Below are positions 1 through 7,355 of a stretch of 36,920 nt of DNA, piece by piece. A program made the translations under genes and the position numbers. Source of the stretch: an uncultured Oscillospiraceae bacterium (lineage in GTDB: Bacteria > Bacillota > Clostridia > Oscillospirales > Oscillospiraceae); the NCBI GenBank assembly GCA_900764755.1, contig CAAFPE010000013.1, forward strand, positions 1 to 36,920, in the 5' to 3' direction. The notes below the pieces were generated by a model. It saw only the letters and a list, made by a program, of their open reading frames with translations. It had not been told where the DNA came from and made no database searches. Every line of letters starts with the position of its first letter. Within the stretch, counting starts at the first letter, position 1.

Positions 1-159
1 ATGTCATTCGCCCGGGCGCTCCTGCTTTATAACCCATCCGAAACAGCAGCCTACCAGAGGGCAGCGTCCCCCCTCCACAAAACGCATCAGATCCTTCAGA
101 TGCACACAGGCCCGATCCACCCCTGTCTGCACCGCCTCGAAATAAAATGTTAAAGTATC

Positions 160-188
160 TTGACATTTTTCGCTGTGTCTGTTATCCT
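160..188 (+). promoter_or_regulatory. Sigma-A-type promoter for the membrane protein/XRE pair
   Basis: A TTGACA box at 160-165 and TATCCT at 183-188 are separated by exactly 17 bases. The site lies about 60 bases upstream of the start codon at 252. Sequence 1-159 upstream shows no gene I can support; short ORFs on both strands there lack a ribosome binding site. Confidence 0.75.
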
Positions 189-251
189 CTAAATGTAAAG
201 AAGCCTTAACATTTGAACCATGCTTCTGCATCACGGAACGGAGGGAACAGC

Positions 252-587
252 ATGAAAAAAATGGACGAAATGGACCGGGAGATCCAGCTGCGCTCTATGG
301 AACGGGGATATAAGGCGGCCATCGTGTCCCTGTGCCTGTGGGTACTGTACAACAGCTATCAGACACTTGCACACGGCGCAGAGTATCAGCCGCTGCCCTC
401 CCTCATTTTATGTCTGGCAGTATGTGTCCAATCCTTCTCACAAATCGCGCTGAAGCAAAAAATGGTTGCTGGAGATGAGGAATATCAAGAACCAAACCGG
501 CTGGTGCAAACTGTCCTTGCAGGCATCGTGGTCACCGCCGTCGTGTTGTCTGTCGGCACTTATCTGATCCTGGTGGGCGTGCAGTGA
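252..587 (+). CDS. Small three-helix membrane protein, unknown function
   Basis: A 111-residue protein whose start is set by GGAGGG ending about seven bases before the ATG at 252; an in-frame ATG at 213 has no such site. The N-terminal 20 residues are charged (MKKMDEMDREIQL), then come three hydrophobic segments at about residues 22-42, 46-66 and 88-110. It sits three bases upstream of an XRE regulator and shares its promoter. In Firmicutes, small membrane proteins encoded next to short XRE regulators are common, often with the regulator controlling the membrane gene. I do not recognise the exact family and assign no function. Confidence 0.8.
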   Translation: MKKMDEMDREIQLRSMERGYKAAIVSLCLWVLYNSYQTLAHGAEYQPLPSLILCLAVCVQSFSQIALKQKMVAGDEEYQEPNRLVQTVLAGIVVTAVVLSVGTYLILVGVQ

Positions 588-590
588 TCC

Positions 591-785
591 ATGAAAAATA
601 TCGTCAAGCAGCTGAGAAAGGCTGCCGGACTGCGCCAGGAGGATCTGGCGCAGCAGCTGGGCGTGAGTCGCCAGACCATCATCGCCATCGAAAATGACAA
701 ATACAATCCCACCCTGGAGCTGGCCATGAAAATTTCCAGATTATTGGAGCTCCATGTGGACGAAATCTTCTTTTTGGAGGATTAA
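591..785 (+). CDS. Small XRE-family transcriptional regulator
   Basis: A 64-residue protein that is almost only a helix-turn-helix domain. Residues 4-60 read as a standard XRE fold, with the recognition region LGVSRQTIIAIENDKYNPTL and the terminal DEIFFLE typical of the short YozG/YgzD-type regulators. Its ATG lies three bases after the stop of the membrane gene, so the two are very probably translationally coupled. By family knowledge it binds DNA as a dimer, probably at its own promoter at 160-188, but no convincing operator palindrome is visible there. Confidence 0.93.
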   Translation: MKNIVKQLRKAAGLRQEDLAQQLGVSRQTIIAIENDKYNPTLELAMKISRLLELHVDEIFFLED

Positions 786-806
786 CAGGCCGCAGTCGCC
801 CGGAAC

Positions 807-841
807 AGCAGGAGCTCTGATCCAGACCTCCTGCTTTTTTA
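807..841 (+). terminator. Rho-independent terminator after the XRE gene
   Basis: An 8-bp stem AGCAGGAG (807-814) with CTCCTGCT (828-835) and a 13-base loop is followed by a run of T. It closes the two-gene operon starting at 252. Confidence 0.85.
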
Positions 842-866
842 CACCTTTGACCGGCGAAATTTCCCC

Positions 867-895
867 TTTTCATTGGGAAAAAATCATTGTATAAT
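867..895 (+). promoter_or_regulatory. Promoter of the rbfA-nrnA-truB-ribF operon
   Basis: TATAAT at 890-895 has TTTTCA (4 of 6 consensus bases) 17 bases upstream at 867-872. It is placed just before the conserved gene that leads into rbfA. Confidence 0.6.
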
Positions 896-963
896 AGAAT
901 CGTATTATGAGGCGGGTGGACGTCTGTACCCCCGCCCTGTTTCTGTGTTCTGGAGGCAGTAAA

Positions 964-1362
964 ATGAGCGCTGTCACCCTGCTTTGTGCCGACCATCCCC
1001 TCCCTCTGTACCGCTCCAGCAGCCGCCGGATCCGGAGCACTCCCTCCGGCTCGGTGACTGAGGACGGTTTTTCCGTCCAAACACACAAATACTACCGTTG
1101 TGGCGTGGAGGAGCTGGGTCTGACTATGAAGCCCTTTCAGTACGAGTTGGACCTCCAGGCCACAGGGGAGGACGCAGCCCAGCTGCGGACCTATTTGGAA
1201 AAACACCTCCGCCCCGGCGAGACAGCAGAGCTGTGGAACCTGTGGGTGGGGGACGGCCCGGCCAGAGTCTTCCGTTTCACCGGGCCGCTGGCCGCTCTGG
1301 CACCGGACACCCTGGAGCAGCTTTTTGAGCGGGCACAAACCTGTCTGACCATTCAGATTTGA
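964..1362 (+). CDS. Conserved protein of unknown function, first gene of the rbfA operon
   Basis: A 132-residue soluble protein. The ATG at 964 follows GGAGG at a good distance; an earlier in-frame ATG at 907 would overlap the promoter's expected start site. There is no signal peptide or membrane segment. Visible elements are HPLPLY near the N-terminus, a central KPFQYELDL, and an acidic/aromatic C-terminal half. I recognise no named domain. Its place directly upstream of rbfA suggests co-expression with ribosome maturation genes, but function cannot be inferred. Confidence 0.7.
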   Translation: MSAVTLLCADHPLPLYRSSSRRIRSTPSGSVTEDGFSVQTHKYYRCGVEELGLTMKPFQYELDLQATGEDAAQLRTYLEKHLRPGETAELWNLWVGDGPARVFRFTGPLAALAPDTLEQLFERAQTCLTIQI

Positions 1363-1365
1363 ACC

Positions 1366-1380
1366 GGGGGCTCCGCCCCC
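1366..1380 (+). other. GC-rich hairpin between the first operon gene and rbfA
   Basis: GGGGGC (1366-1371) pairs with GCCCCC (1375-1380) around a three-base loop, followed by only three T. It could be a weak attenuator or RNA processing/stability structure rather than a full terminator, because rbfA follows at once without an obvious new promoter. Confidence 0.5.
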
Positions 1381-1398
1381 TTTGGAAAGGAGCATATT

Positions 1399-1788
1399 AT
1401 GAGCAATCGAATCGGACGCATCAACGAGGAGATCCAGCGGGAGCTCTCCGCCCTGATCCCCAGCGTCAAGGATCCCCGGGTCACCGGGATGATCTCTGTT
1501 ACCGCGGTCAGCACCACCCCTGACCTGAAATACGCCAAGATCTATGTCAGCGTTCTGGACAAAAGCAGTGAGGCCCAGGTTCTGAAGGGGCTGAAATCCG
1601 CCGGCGGCTGGCTCCGCCGGGAGCTGGGCCGCTCTCTGAACCTGCGCAATACCCCGGAACTGTCCTTCGTCCCCGACGACTCCATCGATCAGGGAGCCCA
1701 TATCCTCTCCCTGCTCCGGGACCCCCAGGTGGTCAAGCCGGTCAACCCGGACAACCACTATGGCGAGGATCAGGAGGATGAGGCATGA
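1399..1788 (+). CDS. rbfA: Ribosome-binding factor A
   Basis: A 129-residue protein matching RbfA over its whole length. RbfA binds the 30S subunit and assists late 16S rRNA maturation and cold adaptation. Recognisable features are the N-terminal RIGRINEEIQRELSALIP helix, the KDPRV and ISVTAVS strand segment, DLKYAKIYVSVL, and the C-terminal PELSFVPDDSIDQG motif of the KH-like fold. AAAGGAG precedes the ATG. The TGA overlaps the nrnA start as ATGA, as in many Firmicute rbfA-nrnA operons. Confidence 0.97.
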   Translation: MSNRIGRINEEIQRELSALIPSVKDPRVTGMISVTAVSTTPDLKYAKIYVSVLDKSSEAQVLKGLKSAGGWLRRELGRSLNLRNTPELSFVPDDSIDQGAHILSLLRDPQVVKPVNPDNHYGEDQEDEA

Positions 1789-2744
1789 CTATCTCCCCCA
1801 CTCAGGCGGCGGAGTTCCTTGCCGCCCATGACCGGTACCTGATCCTCACCCACGTCCGCCCGGATGGCGACACCGTCGGCTGTGCTGCCGCCCTGTGCCG
1901 CGCCCTCCGCGCCCTGGGCAAGACCGCCCATGTCCTGCCCAATCCGGAGATCACCCCCCTGTTCTCCCCCTATCTGGAGGGACTTTTGGCCCCGGAGGGT
2001 TTTCTTCCGGACACAGTGGTCTCTGTGGACATGGCCGCCCGAAGCCTGTTCCCGAACAACGCCCTGCCCTACCTCCCCCGGGTGGATCTGGCCATCGACC
2101 ACCACCCGTCCCAGGAGTTTTTCGCCCGGGAGACCTGCCTGGACGCCGGACGTGCCGCCTGCGGCGAACTGATGTACGACATCCTGCGGCAGCTGGGCCC
2201 CATCACCTCTGACATCGCCCTCCCCCTGTATGTGGCCGTGTCCACCGACTGCGGCTGCTTCGTATACGGAAATACCTCTGCCGACACCCACCGGGTGGCC
2301 GCTGCCCTGATGGATACGGGGATCCCTGCAGCAGAACTGAATAAGCGCCATTTCCGGACCCGAAGCTTCCGCCGCCTGCGGCTGGAGAGCCTGCTCACCG
2401 ACTCTATGGAGTTTCACGATGGGGGTGAGATCGCCATCGCCGCCATCAGTCTGGAAATGCTGGCCCGGCTCCAGGCTACTGAGGCAGACGTGGAGGACAT
2501 CGCCGCCTTTGTGGGCCAGGTGGAGGGAGTCAAGACCGGCGTCACCATCCGGGAGCTGAAACCCGGCCGCTGTAAGATCTCCCTGCGCACCGACCCAAGC
2601 CAGCTGAACGCCAGCGCTATATGCGCCCTTCTGGGGGGCGGCGGCCACGCTGCGGCCTCTGGAGCCATGGTGGAGGGTGACATCCAGCAAACCAAAGAGG
2701 TCCTGATGGCCGCCATCCGCCAGGTCCAGGGCCGTCAGGCTTGA
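1785..2744 (+). CDS. nrnA: NrnA-type DHH phosphoesterase (oligoribonuclease/pAp phosphatase)
   Basis: A 319-residue DHH/DHHA1 protein. The N-terminal DHH domain has the metal-binding HVRPDGDTVGCAAAL and IDHHPSQEFF motifs and a third acidic site in STDCGCF. The C-terminal DHHA1 domain has the GGGGHAAASG substrate-binding motif near residue 285. The family degrades short RNA oligonucleotides and dephosphorylates 3'-phosphoadenosine 5'-phosphate in the cytoplasm. The start overlaps the rbfA stop by four bases. Length and context fit NrnA; the split between nanoRNase and pAp phosphatase activity cannot be read from sequence. Confidence 0.93.
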   Translation: MTISPTQAAEFLAAHDRYLILTHVRPDGDTVGCAAALCRALRALGKTAHVLPNPEITPLFSPYLEGLLAPEGFLPDTVVSVDMAARSLFPNNALPYLPRVDLAIDHHPSQEFFARETCLDAGRAACGELMYDILRQLGPITSDIALPLYVAVSTDCGCFVYGNTSADTHRVAAALMDTGIPAAELNKRHFRTRSFRRLRLESLLTDSMEFHDGGEIAIAAISLEMLARLQATEADVEDIAAFVGQVEGVKTGVTIRELKPGRCKISLRTDPSQLNASAICALLGGGGHAAASGAMVEGDIQQTKEVLMAAIRQVQGRQA

Positions 2745-2755
2745 CAGGAGGCGCT

Positions 2756-3628
2756 ATGGCCAACGGAATTTTGATCATTGATAAGCCCCAAGATTGGACC
2801 AGTATGGATGTGTGTGCCCGGCTGCGCCGCTGCCTGGGCGAGCGGCGGATCGGGCACGCCGGCACCCTGGATCCCATGGCAACCGGCGTGCTGCCTGTCT
2901 TTGTGGGACGGGCCACCCGGGCGGTGGAGTTCGCCTCTGAGGGGCAGAAGGAGTATCTGGCTGGACTGCGTCTGGGGCTGGTCACCGACACCCAGGATAC
3001 CTCCGGCACGGTACTGGAGGAGACGTCCGCTGCGGTAACCCCCGGAGAACTGGAGGCCGTCCTGCCCCGCTTCCGGGGCCCTATCCAGCAGGTCCCTCCC
3101 ATGTATTCTGCCATCAAGATCCAGGGCAAGAAGCTCTATGAGCTGGCCCGGAAGGGCCGCGAGGTGGAACGGCCTCCCCGCCCCATCACCATCCACTCCC
3201 TCACAGTGGAGGACGTCCTGGGCCCGGACCGCTTCCTGCTCCGGGTGCGCTGCTCCAAGGGTACCTATGTCCGCACCCTCTGTCACGACATCGGCCAGGC
3301 CCTGGGCTGCGGCGGGACCATGTTCTCCCTGCGGCGCACCATGGCCGCCGGCTTCTCCCTGGAGCAGGCCCTCCCTCTGGAGCAGGTCCTGTCCCATCCG
3401 GAGCCCCACTCCCTGTTGCTGCCAGTGGACACCTATTTTCAGGACCGGCCTCCCCTCACCCTCCCCCCTGCACTGGAGAAAAAGGTGCGTAATGGAATGG
3501 CCTTTCCCCTCCCAGGCACGGCGGAGGGAGAGTACCGGGTCTATGGAGAGGACGGGGGCTTTCTGGCCCTCAGCCGGGTCCGTCAGGGCGTCCTGACCAC
3601 CGTAAAAAGCTTTTTTGAAGTGACCTGA
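2756..3628 (+). CDS. truB: tRNA pseudouridine(55) synthase
   Basis: A 290-residue TruB, which isomerises U55 of the tRNA T-loop. The catalytic motif GHAGTLDPMATGVLPV holds the nucleophilic aspartate near residue 39. IDKPQDWTS at the N-terminus, KIQGKKLYELARKG and the RVRCSKGTYVRTLCHDIG segment are all typical. I choose the ATG at 2756, preceded by AGGAGG; a TTG at 2741 in the same frame overlaps the nrnA stop and has no separate ribosome binding site. The C-terminal 60 residues form the usual small PUA-like region. Confidence 0.97.
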   Translation: MANGILIIDKPQDWTSMDVCARLRRCLGERRIGHAGTLDPMATGVLPVFVGRATRAVEFASEGQKEYLAGLRLGLVTDTQDTSGTVLEETSAAVTPGELEAVLPRFRGPIQQVPPMYSAIKIQGKKLYELARKGREVERPPRPITIHSLTVEDVLGPDRFLLRVRCSKGTYVRTLCHDIGQALGCGGTMFSLRRTMAAGFSLEQALPLEQVLSHPEPHSLLLPVDTYFQDRPPLTLPPALEKKVRNGMAFPLPGTAEGEYRVYGEDGGFLALSRVRQGVLTTVKSFFEVT

Positions 3629-3665
3629 TCCCGTCCTCACCCCCATCGCAAAGGAGAGAAACAGC

Positions 3666-4595
3666 TTGAACAAAACAAAACGCGTCATCGCCCTGGGCTT
3701 TTTTGACGGCGTCCACACCGGACATGGGGCCCTCCTCCAGCGGGTGACCCAGCGCGCCCGGGAGCTGGACGCCGTCCCCACCGCCTTCACCTTCGACCGC
3801 AGCCCTACCGCGGCCATCACCGGCCAGCACGTCCCGCTCCTCAGCTCCGTGGAGGACCGGGTCTGGCTGATGCGGTCCTGCTACCACATCCAGGAGGTCA
3901 TCGTCTCCAGCTTCGACGGGATGATGCGCATGGACTGGCGGGATTTCATCACAGAGTACCTGGTCCGGGAACTGGGTGTGGTCCATATCGTGGCGGGCCA
4001 TGACTTCCACTTCGGTTATATGGGCAAGGGCAACCCCCAGCGCCTTCAGGAGGTGTGTGCCCAGCTGGGCATCGGCTGCGACATCATTGGCAAGATCGAG
4101 CGGGAGGGAATCACCATCTCCTCCACCTATATCCGCACCCTGGTCGCGCAGGGGGAGATGGACCGGGCAGTGGAGTTTTTGGGACATCCCCATGTGCTCA
4201 CCAACCGGGTGACCCACGGAAAAAAGATTGGCAGTTCCTCCCTGGGCTTTCCCACTGTGAACCTCCAGGTCCCGCCCCAGGTCATCGTCCCCGCCTTCGG
4301 TGTGTATGCCACCCGGGTCTGGGTGGAGGGCCGCTCCTATATCGCAGTCACCAATGTGGGCGTCCGTCCCACTGTGGAGGACAATGACGGCCGTATCACC
4401 GTTGAGGGTTTTATTCTGGACTTTGACGGAGACCTGTACGGCAAGGAGCTGAGAATGGAGTTCTACCACCGCATCCGCGGAGAGCAGAAGTTTCCCTCCC
4501 TCCAGGCACTCTCTCTGGAGATCCGCCGCAACGCGGAGGAGACCCGGGCCTATTTTCATACCGCCACATCTCTGGACGGTCCCAAAGAGCGATGA
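3666..4595 (+). CDS. ribF: Bifunctional riboflavin kinase/FAD synthetase
   Basis: A 309-residue RibF that makes FMN and FAD from riboflavin and ATP. The N-terminal nucleotidyltransferase domain begins ALGFFDGVHTGHGALL, with the HxGH-like nucleotide motif, and has later ISSTYIR. The C-terminal kinase domain contains RVTHGKKIGSSSLGFPTVNL and the NVGVRPTV segment. The start is TTG at 3666, about eight bases after GGAGAG; no ATG is suitably placed. The 37-base gap after truB carries no terminator, so both are probably one transcript. Confidence 0.96.
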   Translation: MNKTKRVIALGFFDGVHTGHGALLQRVTQRARELDAVPTAFTFDRSPTAAITGQHVPLLSSVEDRVWLMRSCYHIQEVIVSSFDGMMRMDWRDFITEYLVRELGVVHIVAGHDFHFGYMGKGNPQRLQEVCAQLGIGCDIIGKIEREGITISSTYIRTLVAQGEMDRAVEFLGHPHVLTNRVTHGKKIGSSSLGFPTVNLQVPPQVIVPAFGVYATRVWVEGRSYIAVTNVGVRPTVEDNDGRITVEGFILDFDGDLYGKELRMEFYHRIRGEQKFPSLQALSLEIRRNAEETRAYFHTATSLDGPKER

Positions 4596-4609
4596 CAGGG
4601 AGGCACAGC

Positions 4610-5956
4610 ATGACGGAGCATACCCGCTATGAGCGGCTGTACGGACTCTTTCTGGCCTATGCCGCTCTCCTCGCCCTGTTTGGACTGGCCCTGGACACTC
4701 CTGTGGGCATTCTGCGGGGCCTGTCCACCATCATCCTCACGGAGGACGCCCTGATCACTGACTACGTGCTCATCGCGGGGCCTGGAGCCGCCTTAGTCAA
4801 CTCCGCCCTGGTCACCGCCATCAGCACCCTGATCCTGCGGCGCTCTGGCGAGCCCTTCAACGGCTTTTCCCCTGTGGTGGTTGGGCTGATGTCCGGCTTC
4901 TCCCTGTTCGGCAAGAATTTTGTCAACATCTGGCCCATCCTGCTGGGCACCTTCCTCTACGCCAAAAGCCGCCGGGAGCCCATAGGCAAGTACGCTCCGG
5001 TGGGCCTGCTGGCCACCGCCCTGGCCCCGGTGGTCAGCTACATCTCCCTGGACAACGGCTGGGGGACTCCTCTGGGTGGCTGCCTGGTGGGCATCCTCAT
5101 CGGGTTTATCATGCCCCCCCTGTCCGCCTATACCTATAAGATCCAGAATGGCATGAATCTGTATAATGTTGGCTTTGCCTGCGGCCTGGTGGCCTTCATC
5201 CTGGTGCCTCTGATGGGCTCCATGGGGGCCACTCCCACCACCCATTACCACTGGGCAAAGGGCTATGACCTCACCTTCGGAATCGCCCTCGGACTGCTGT
5301 GCACCGCCTGCTGTCTGGCCGGGCTGTTCTGCACCAAGCACCCCCTGTGGGCCACCTGGGCGGGCTACCGCCGCCTCCTTCAGGACAGCGGCCGGGCGCC
5401 CAGCGACTTCCTCCGGATGTTCGGCGCCGGCCCTGTGTTGCTCAACACAGGGCTCAACGGCCTGATCAGCATGGCCTTTATTCTGTGCAGCGGCGGGGAC
5501 CTGAATGGCCCCACTGTGGGCGGCATCCTCACCATCATGGGCTTCTCCGCCTTCGGCAAGCACGCCTTCAACATCATCCCGGTGATGACTGGCGTGTTTC
5601 TGGGCGGGATGGTGATGCACTGGTCCCTCAGCGACTCCACTGTTCAGCTGGCCTGCCTGTTCTGCACCACCCTGGCCCCGATCTCCGGCTATTTTGGCTG
5701 GCCCTTCGGTGTTCTGGCTGGATTCCTCCACTCCTCCGTGGTTCTGTACACCGGCACCCCAGTAGCCGGTATGAACCTGTATAACAACGGCTTCTCCGGC
5801 GGTCTGGTGGCCATCGTCCTCTACCCCATTATCATTGCCATTGTTCGCCACCGAAAGCCCACTCTGGTGGACCAGGACTACTTCGATTCTCTGGAGCACG
5901 ACGAACCTGTAACCCCGCCAGTTCCCCACGCCATTACAGAAGAGGAGGATCTGTAA
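4610..5956 (+). CDS. DUF1576 polytopic membrane protein
   Basis: A 448-residue very hydrophobic protein with roughly ten or more membrane segments. I recognise it as DUF1576. The two halves repeat: GFSPVVVGLMSGFSLFGKNF (first half) matches the region around MGFSAFGKHAFNIIPVMTGV (second half), and GMNLYNVGFACGLVA matches GMNLYNNGFSGGLVA, indicating an inverted or tandem repeat transporter-like fold. The ATG at 4610 follows GGGAGG; an ATG at 4592 overlapping the ribF stop is less likely. No substrate is known; co-transcription with ribF would fit, but not prove, a vitamin or cofactor link. The C-terminal 45 residues are cytoplasmic and acidic. Confidence 0.88.
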   Translation: MTEHTRYERLYGLFLAYAALLALFGLALDTPVGILRGLSTIILTEDALITDYVLIAGPGAALVNSALVTAISTLILRRSGEPFNGFSPVVVGLMSGFSLFGKNFVNIWPILLGTFLYAKSRREPIGKYAPVGLLATALAPVVSYISLDNGWGTPLGGCLVGILIGFIMPPLSAYTYKIQNGMNLYNVGFACGLVAFILVPLMGSMGATPTTHYHWAKGYDLTFGIALGLLCTACCLAGLFCTKHPLWATWAGYRRLLQDSGRAPSDFLRMFGAGPVLLNTGLNGLISMAFILCSGGDLNGPTVGGILTIMGFSAFGKHAFNIIPVMTGVFLGGMVMHWSLSDSTVQLACLFCTTLAPISGYFGWPFGVLAGFLHSSVVLYTGTPVAGMNLYNNGFSGGLVAIVLYPIIIAIVRHRKPTLVDQDYFDSLEHDEPVTPPVPHAITEEEDL

Positions 5957-6018
5957 CCTTATTCCAACATGATCCCTCCCTCTGGAACCTGTATTCTCAA
6001 CCAAGCCTATCCCCGCAC

Positions 6019-6068
6019 GGGGGCATCTCATTCTATTGCAAGGAGATGCCTCCGTCATTTTTCTTTTT
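6019..6068 (+). terminator. Rho-independent terminator of the rbfA-ribF-DUF1576 operon
   Basis: An 11-bp stem GGGGGCATCTC (6019-6029) with GAGATGCCTCC (6043-6053), containing one G-U pair, is followed shortly by a T-rich run. Confidence 0.8.
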
Positions 6069-6434
6069 GTCTCTAATTTTTTCTAACCTTTCCCTTATTT
6101 TTTATAAAGACACAAATATTCCATCATCCCGGAGCGTTTTCTTTCGTAACTAAAAATAATCTCACACTAGATGTCTGAACTTTATGGTTTTCCGTTTATG
6201 TATGGCTTCTTTTCCATTTTGTGATGCCGCTTTCACTTTCTTAACGATTCTTTAGCACTGTTCTCTCATTCATTTATACCCACTTAATCTCCATACTGCT
6301 ATAATCAAACTGTCAAAAGTCGTCTCCTGCCTTTTGCGGCTCCAGCCCAACAGAGAACAGGCTTCCGCCCGCTCCCATTGGAGGCTGGTTTTGCACAGAG
6401 AGAAACGCATTATGAAGAGAGGAGCTGATCTCCT
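6069..6434. other. AT-rich intergenic region with one possible promoter
   Basis: About 270 bases of unusually AT-rich sequence separate two GC-rich genes. TATAAT occurs at 6300-6305, but no good -35 box lies at the right distance. No ORF or RNA gene is visible. Confidence 0.5.
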
Positions 6435-6992
6435 ATGGAGCAGCGTTTACAAGAAATTCTGATGGAAGGTGAGCAGGTCCGCTGGACCGGCCGCCCCAGC
6501 CCCTTCAAGCTGATGCAGTGCCCAGAGCGGAACACCTTCTTTATCACCTGGCTCCTGTCTGGAGCTGCTGTGCTGCTGGCTCTGTTTTATCTGCTTCCCG
6601 CTCTGGACAGCGCCCAGCGCGGCGGAGCTGATTGGTTCGTGATGCTGGTGGTGGCGGCCTTTCTCCCCGGTATGCTCTCCCTCCGTCCCCTGATGGATAA
6701 GCTCTGTCTGGAAAAAAATACGCTCTACGCCATCACCGACCGGCGTGTGATCGCCCTGGTGAAGGACGAGCTGATGTACATTCCCCTGGACCAGAAGCCT
6801 GCTGTCTCTGTGGAGGGCCGGGACCGCGACTGCGGCAACCTCTGCTTCGGTGAGGCTGTGGGCTGTGGAAGTGGCAGCAGCCGCTCCAACGCAGTGCTGG
6901 GCATTCGCGAGAGCAGCAACCAGAACGATATGCTGGGGCTGCTGTTCTACCATGTCAGCCACCCCGAGCAGCTTCTTCGTTACGTTGCCTGA
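6435..6992 (+). CDS. Membrane protein with bacterial PH-like domain
   Basis: A 185-residue protein. The N-terminus carries EGEQVRWTGRPSPF, the usual opening of bacterial PH-domain membrane proteins. Two membrane segments follow at about 38-58 and 68-88, then KNTLYAITDRRVIAL, the hallmark of the bPH2 fold, at about residues 95-110. The last 70 residues contain glycine-rich GCGSGSSRSN and a hydrophobic end. AGGAG lies nine bases before the ATG. Function is unknown; such proteins are often envelope-associated. It is a single gene between the terminators at 6019 and 7101. Confidence 0.75.
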   Translation: MEQRLQEILMEGEQVRWTGRPSPFKLMQCPERNTFFITWLLSGAAVLLALFYLLPALDSAQRGGADWFVMLVVAAFLPGMLSLRPLMDKLCLEKNTLYAITDRRVIALVKDELMYIPLDQKPAVSVEGRDRDCGNLCFGEAVGCGSGSSRSNAVLGIRESSNQNDMLGLLFYHVSHPEQLLRYVA

Positions 6993-7100
6993 TGCGGCGC
7001 CTTGGGAGCCCTCACTTCTTCCGGGCGCCCCCAATTTTCCGGAGCAGCCTTCTTCCAGTCCTCTCTCCTGACTACCCTTTTATTCCGCTCCGGATAGATC

Positions 7101-7140
7101 AACCGTCCTCTTTCCGCCAAAAGAGGACGGTTTTTTTCTT
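7101..7140 (+). terminator. Strong rho-independent terminator
   Basis: A perfect 13-bp stem AACCGTCCTCTTT (7101-7113) with AAAGAGGACGGTT (7120-7132), six-base loop, runs directly into seven T. It ends the PH-like membrane protein transcript. Confidence 0.93.
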
Positions 7141-7278
7141 GCGTTCTGCTCCAGGGGCCGCATCTCTCCCTTAAGACCCCGGCAGCCTGAGACTGCTCCT
7201 GTCCAGGGGACCACAGCGTCGGCCCCACACAACGCCCATTTTTTTGCCTCTGCTCCTCTGTTTTGTGCAAAAGCGCTC

Positions 7279-7307
7279 TTGTGCAGACAGGCCGCTTGTA
7301 GTATCCT
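7279..7307 (+). promoter_or_regulatory. Probable promoter of the FHA-RodA/PBP pair
   Basis: TTGTGC at 7279-7284 and TATCCT at 7302-7307 are 17 bases apart. The -10 hexamer is identical to that of the promoter at 160-188. Placement 50 bases before the RodA start fits. Confidence 0.5.
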
Positions 7308-7355
7308 GATACCAAACCCGCCGACCATTCCCGTCTCATCCGAAAGGAGGCCCCC

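Noticed and set aside
4..234. Minus-strand ORF of 76 codons at the left edge
   Set aside because: No ribosome binding site, overlaps the promoter at 160-188 and resembles no known family; a plus-strand frame through the same bases is equally open up to 153.
679..1758. Long minus-strand ORF opposite rbfA
   Set aside because: An antisense frame in GC-rich coding DNA; rbfA and its leader gene on the plus strand are well supported. The same holds for long antisense ORFs at 1770-2690, 2735-3820, 3570-4559, 4793-6058 and 9361-10611.
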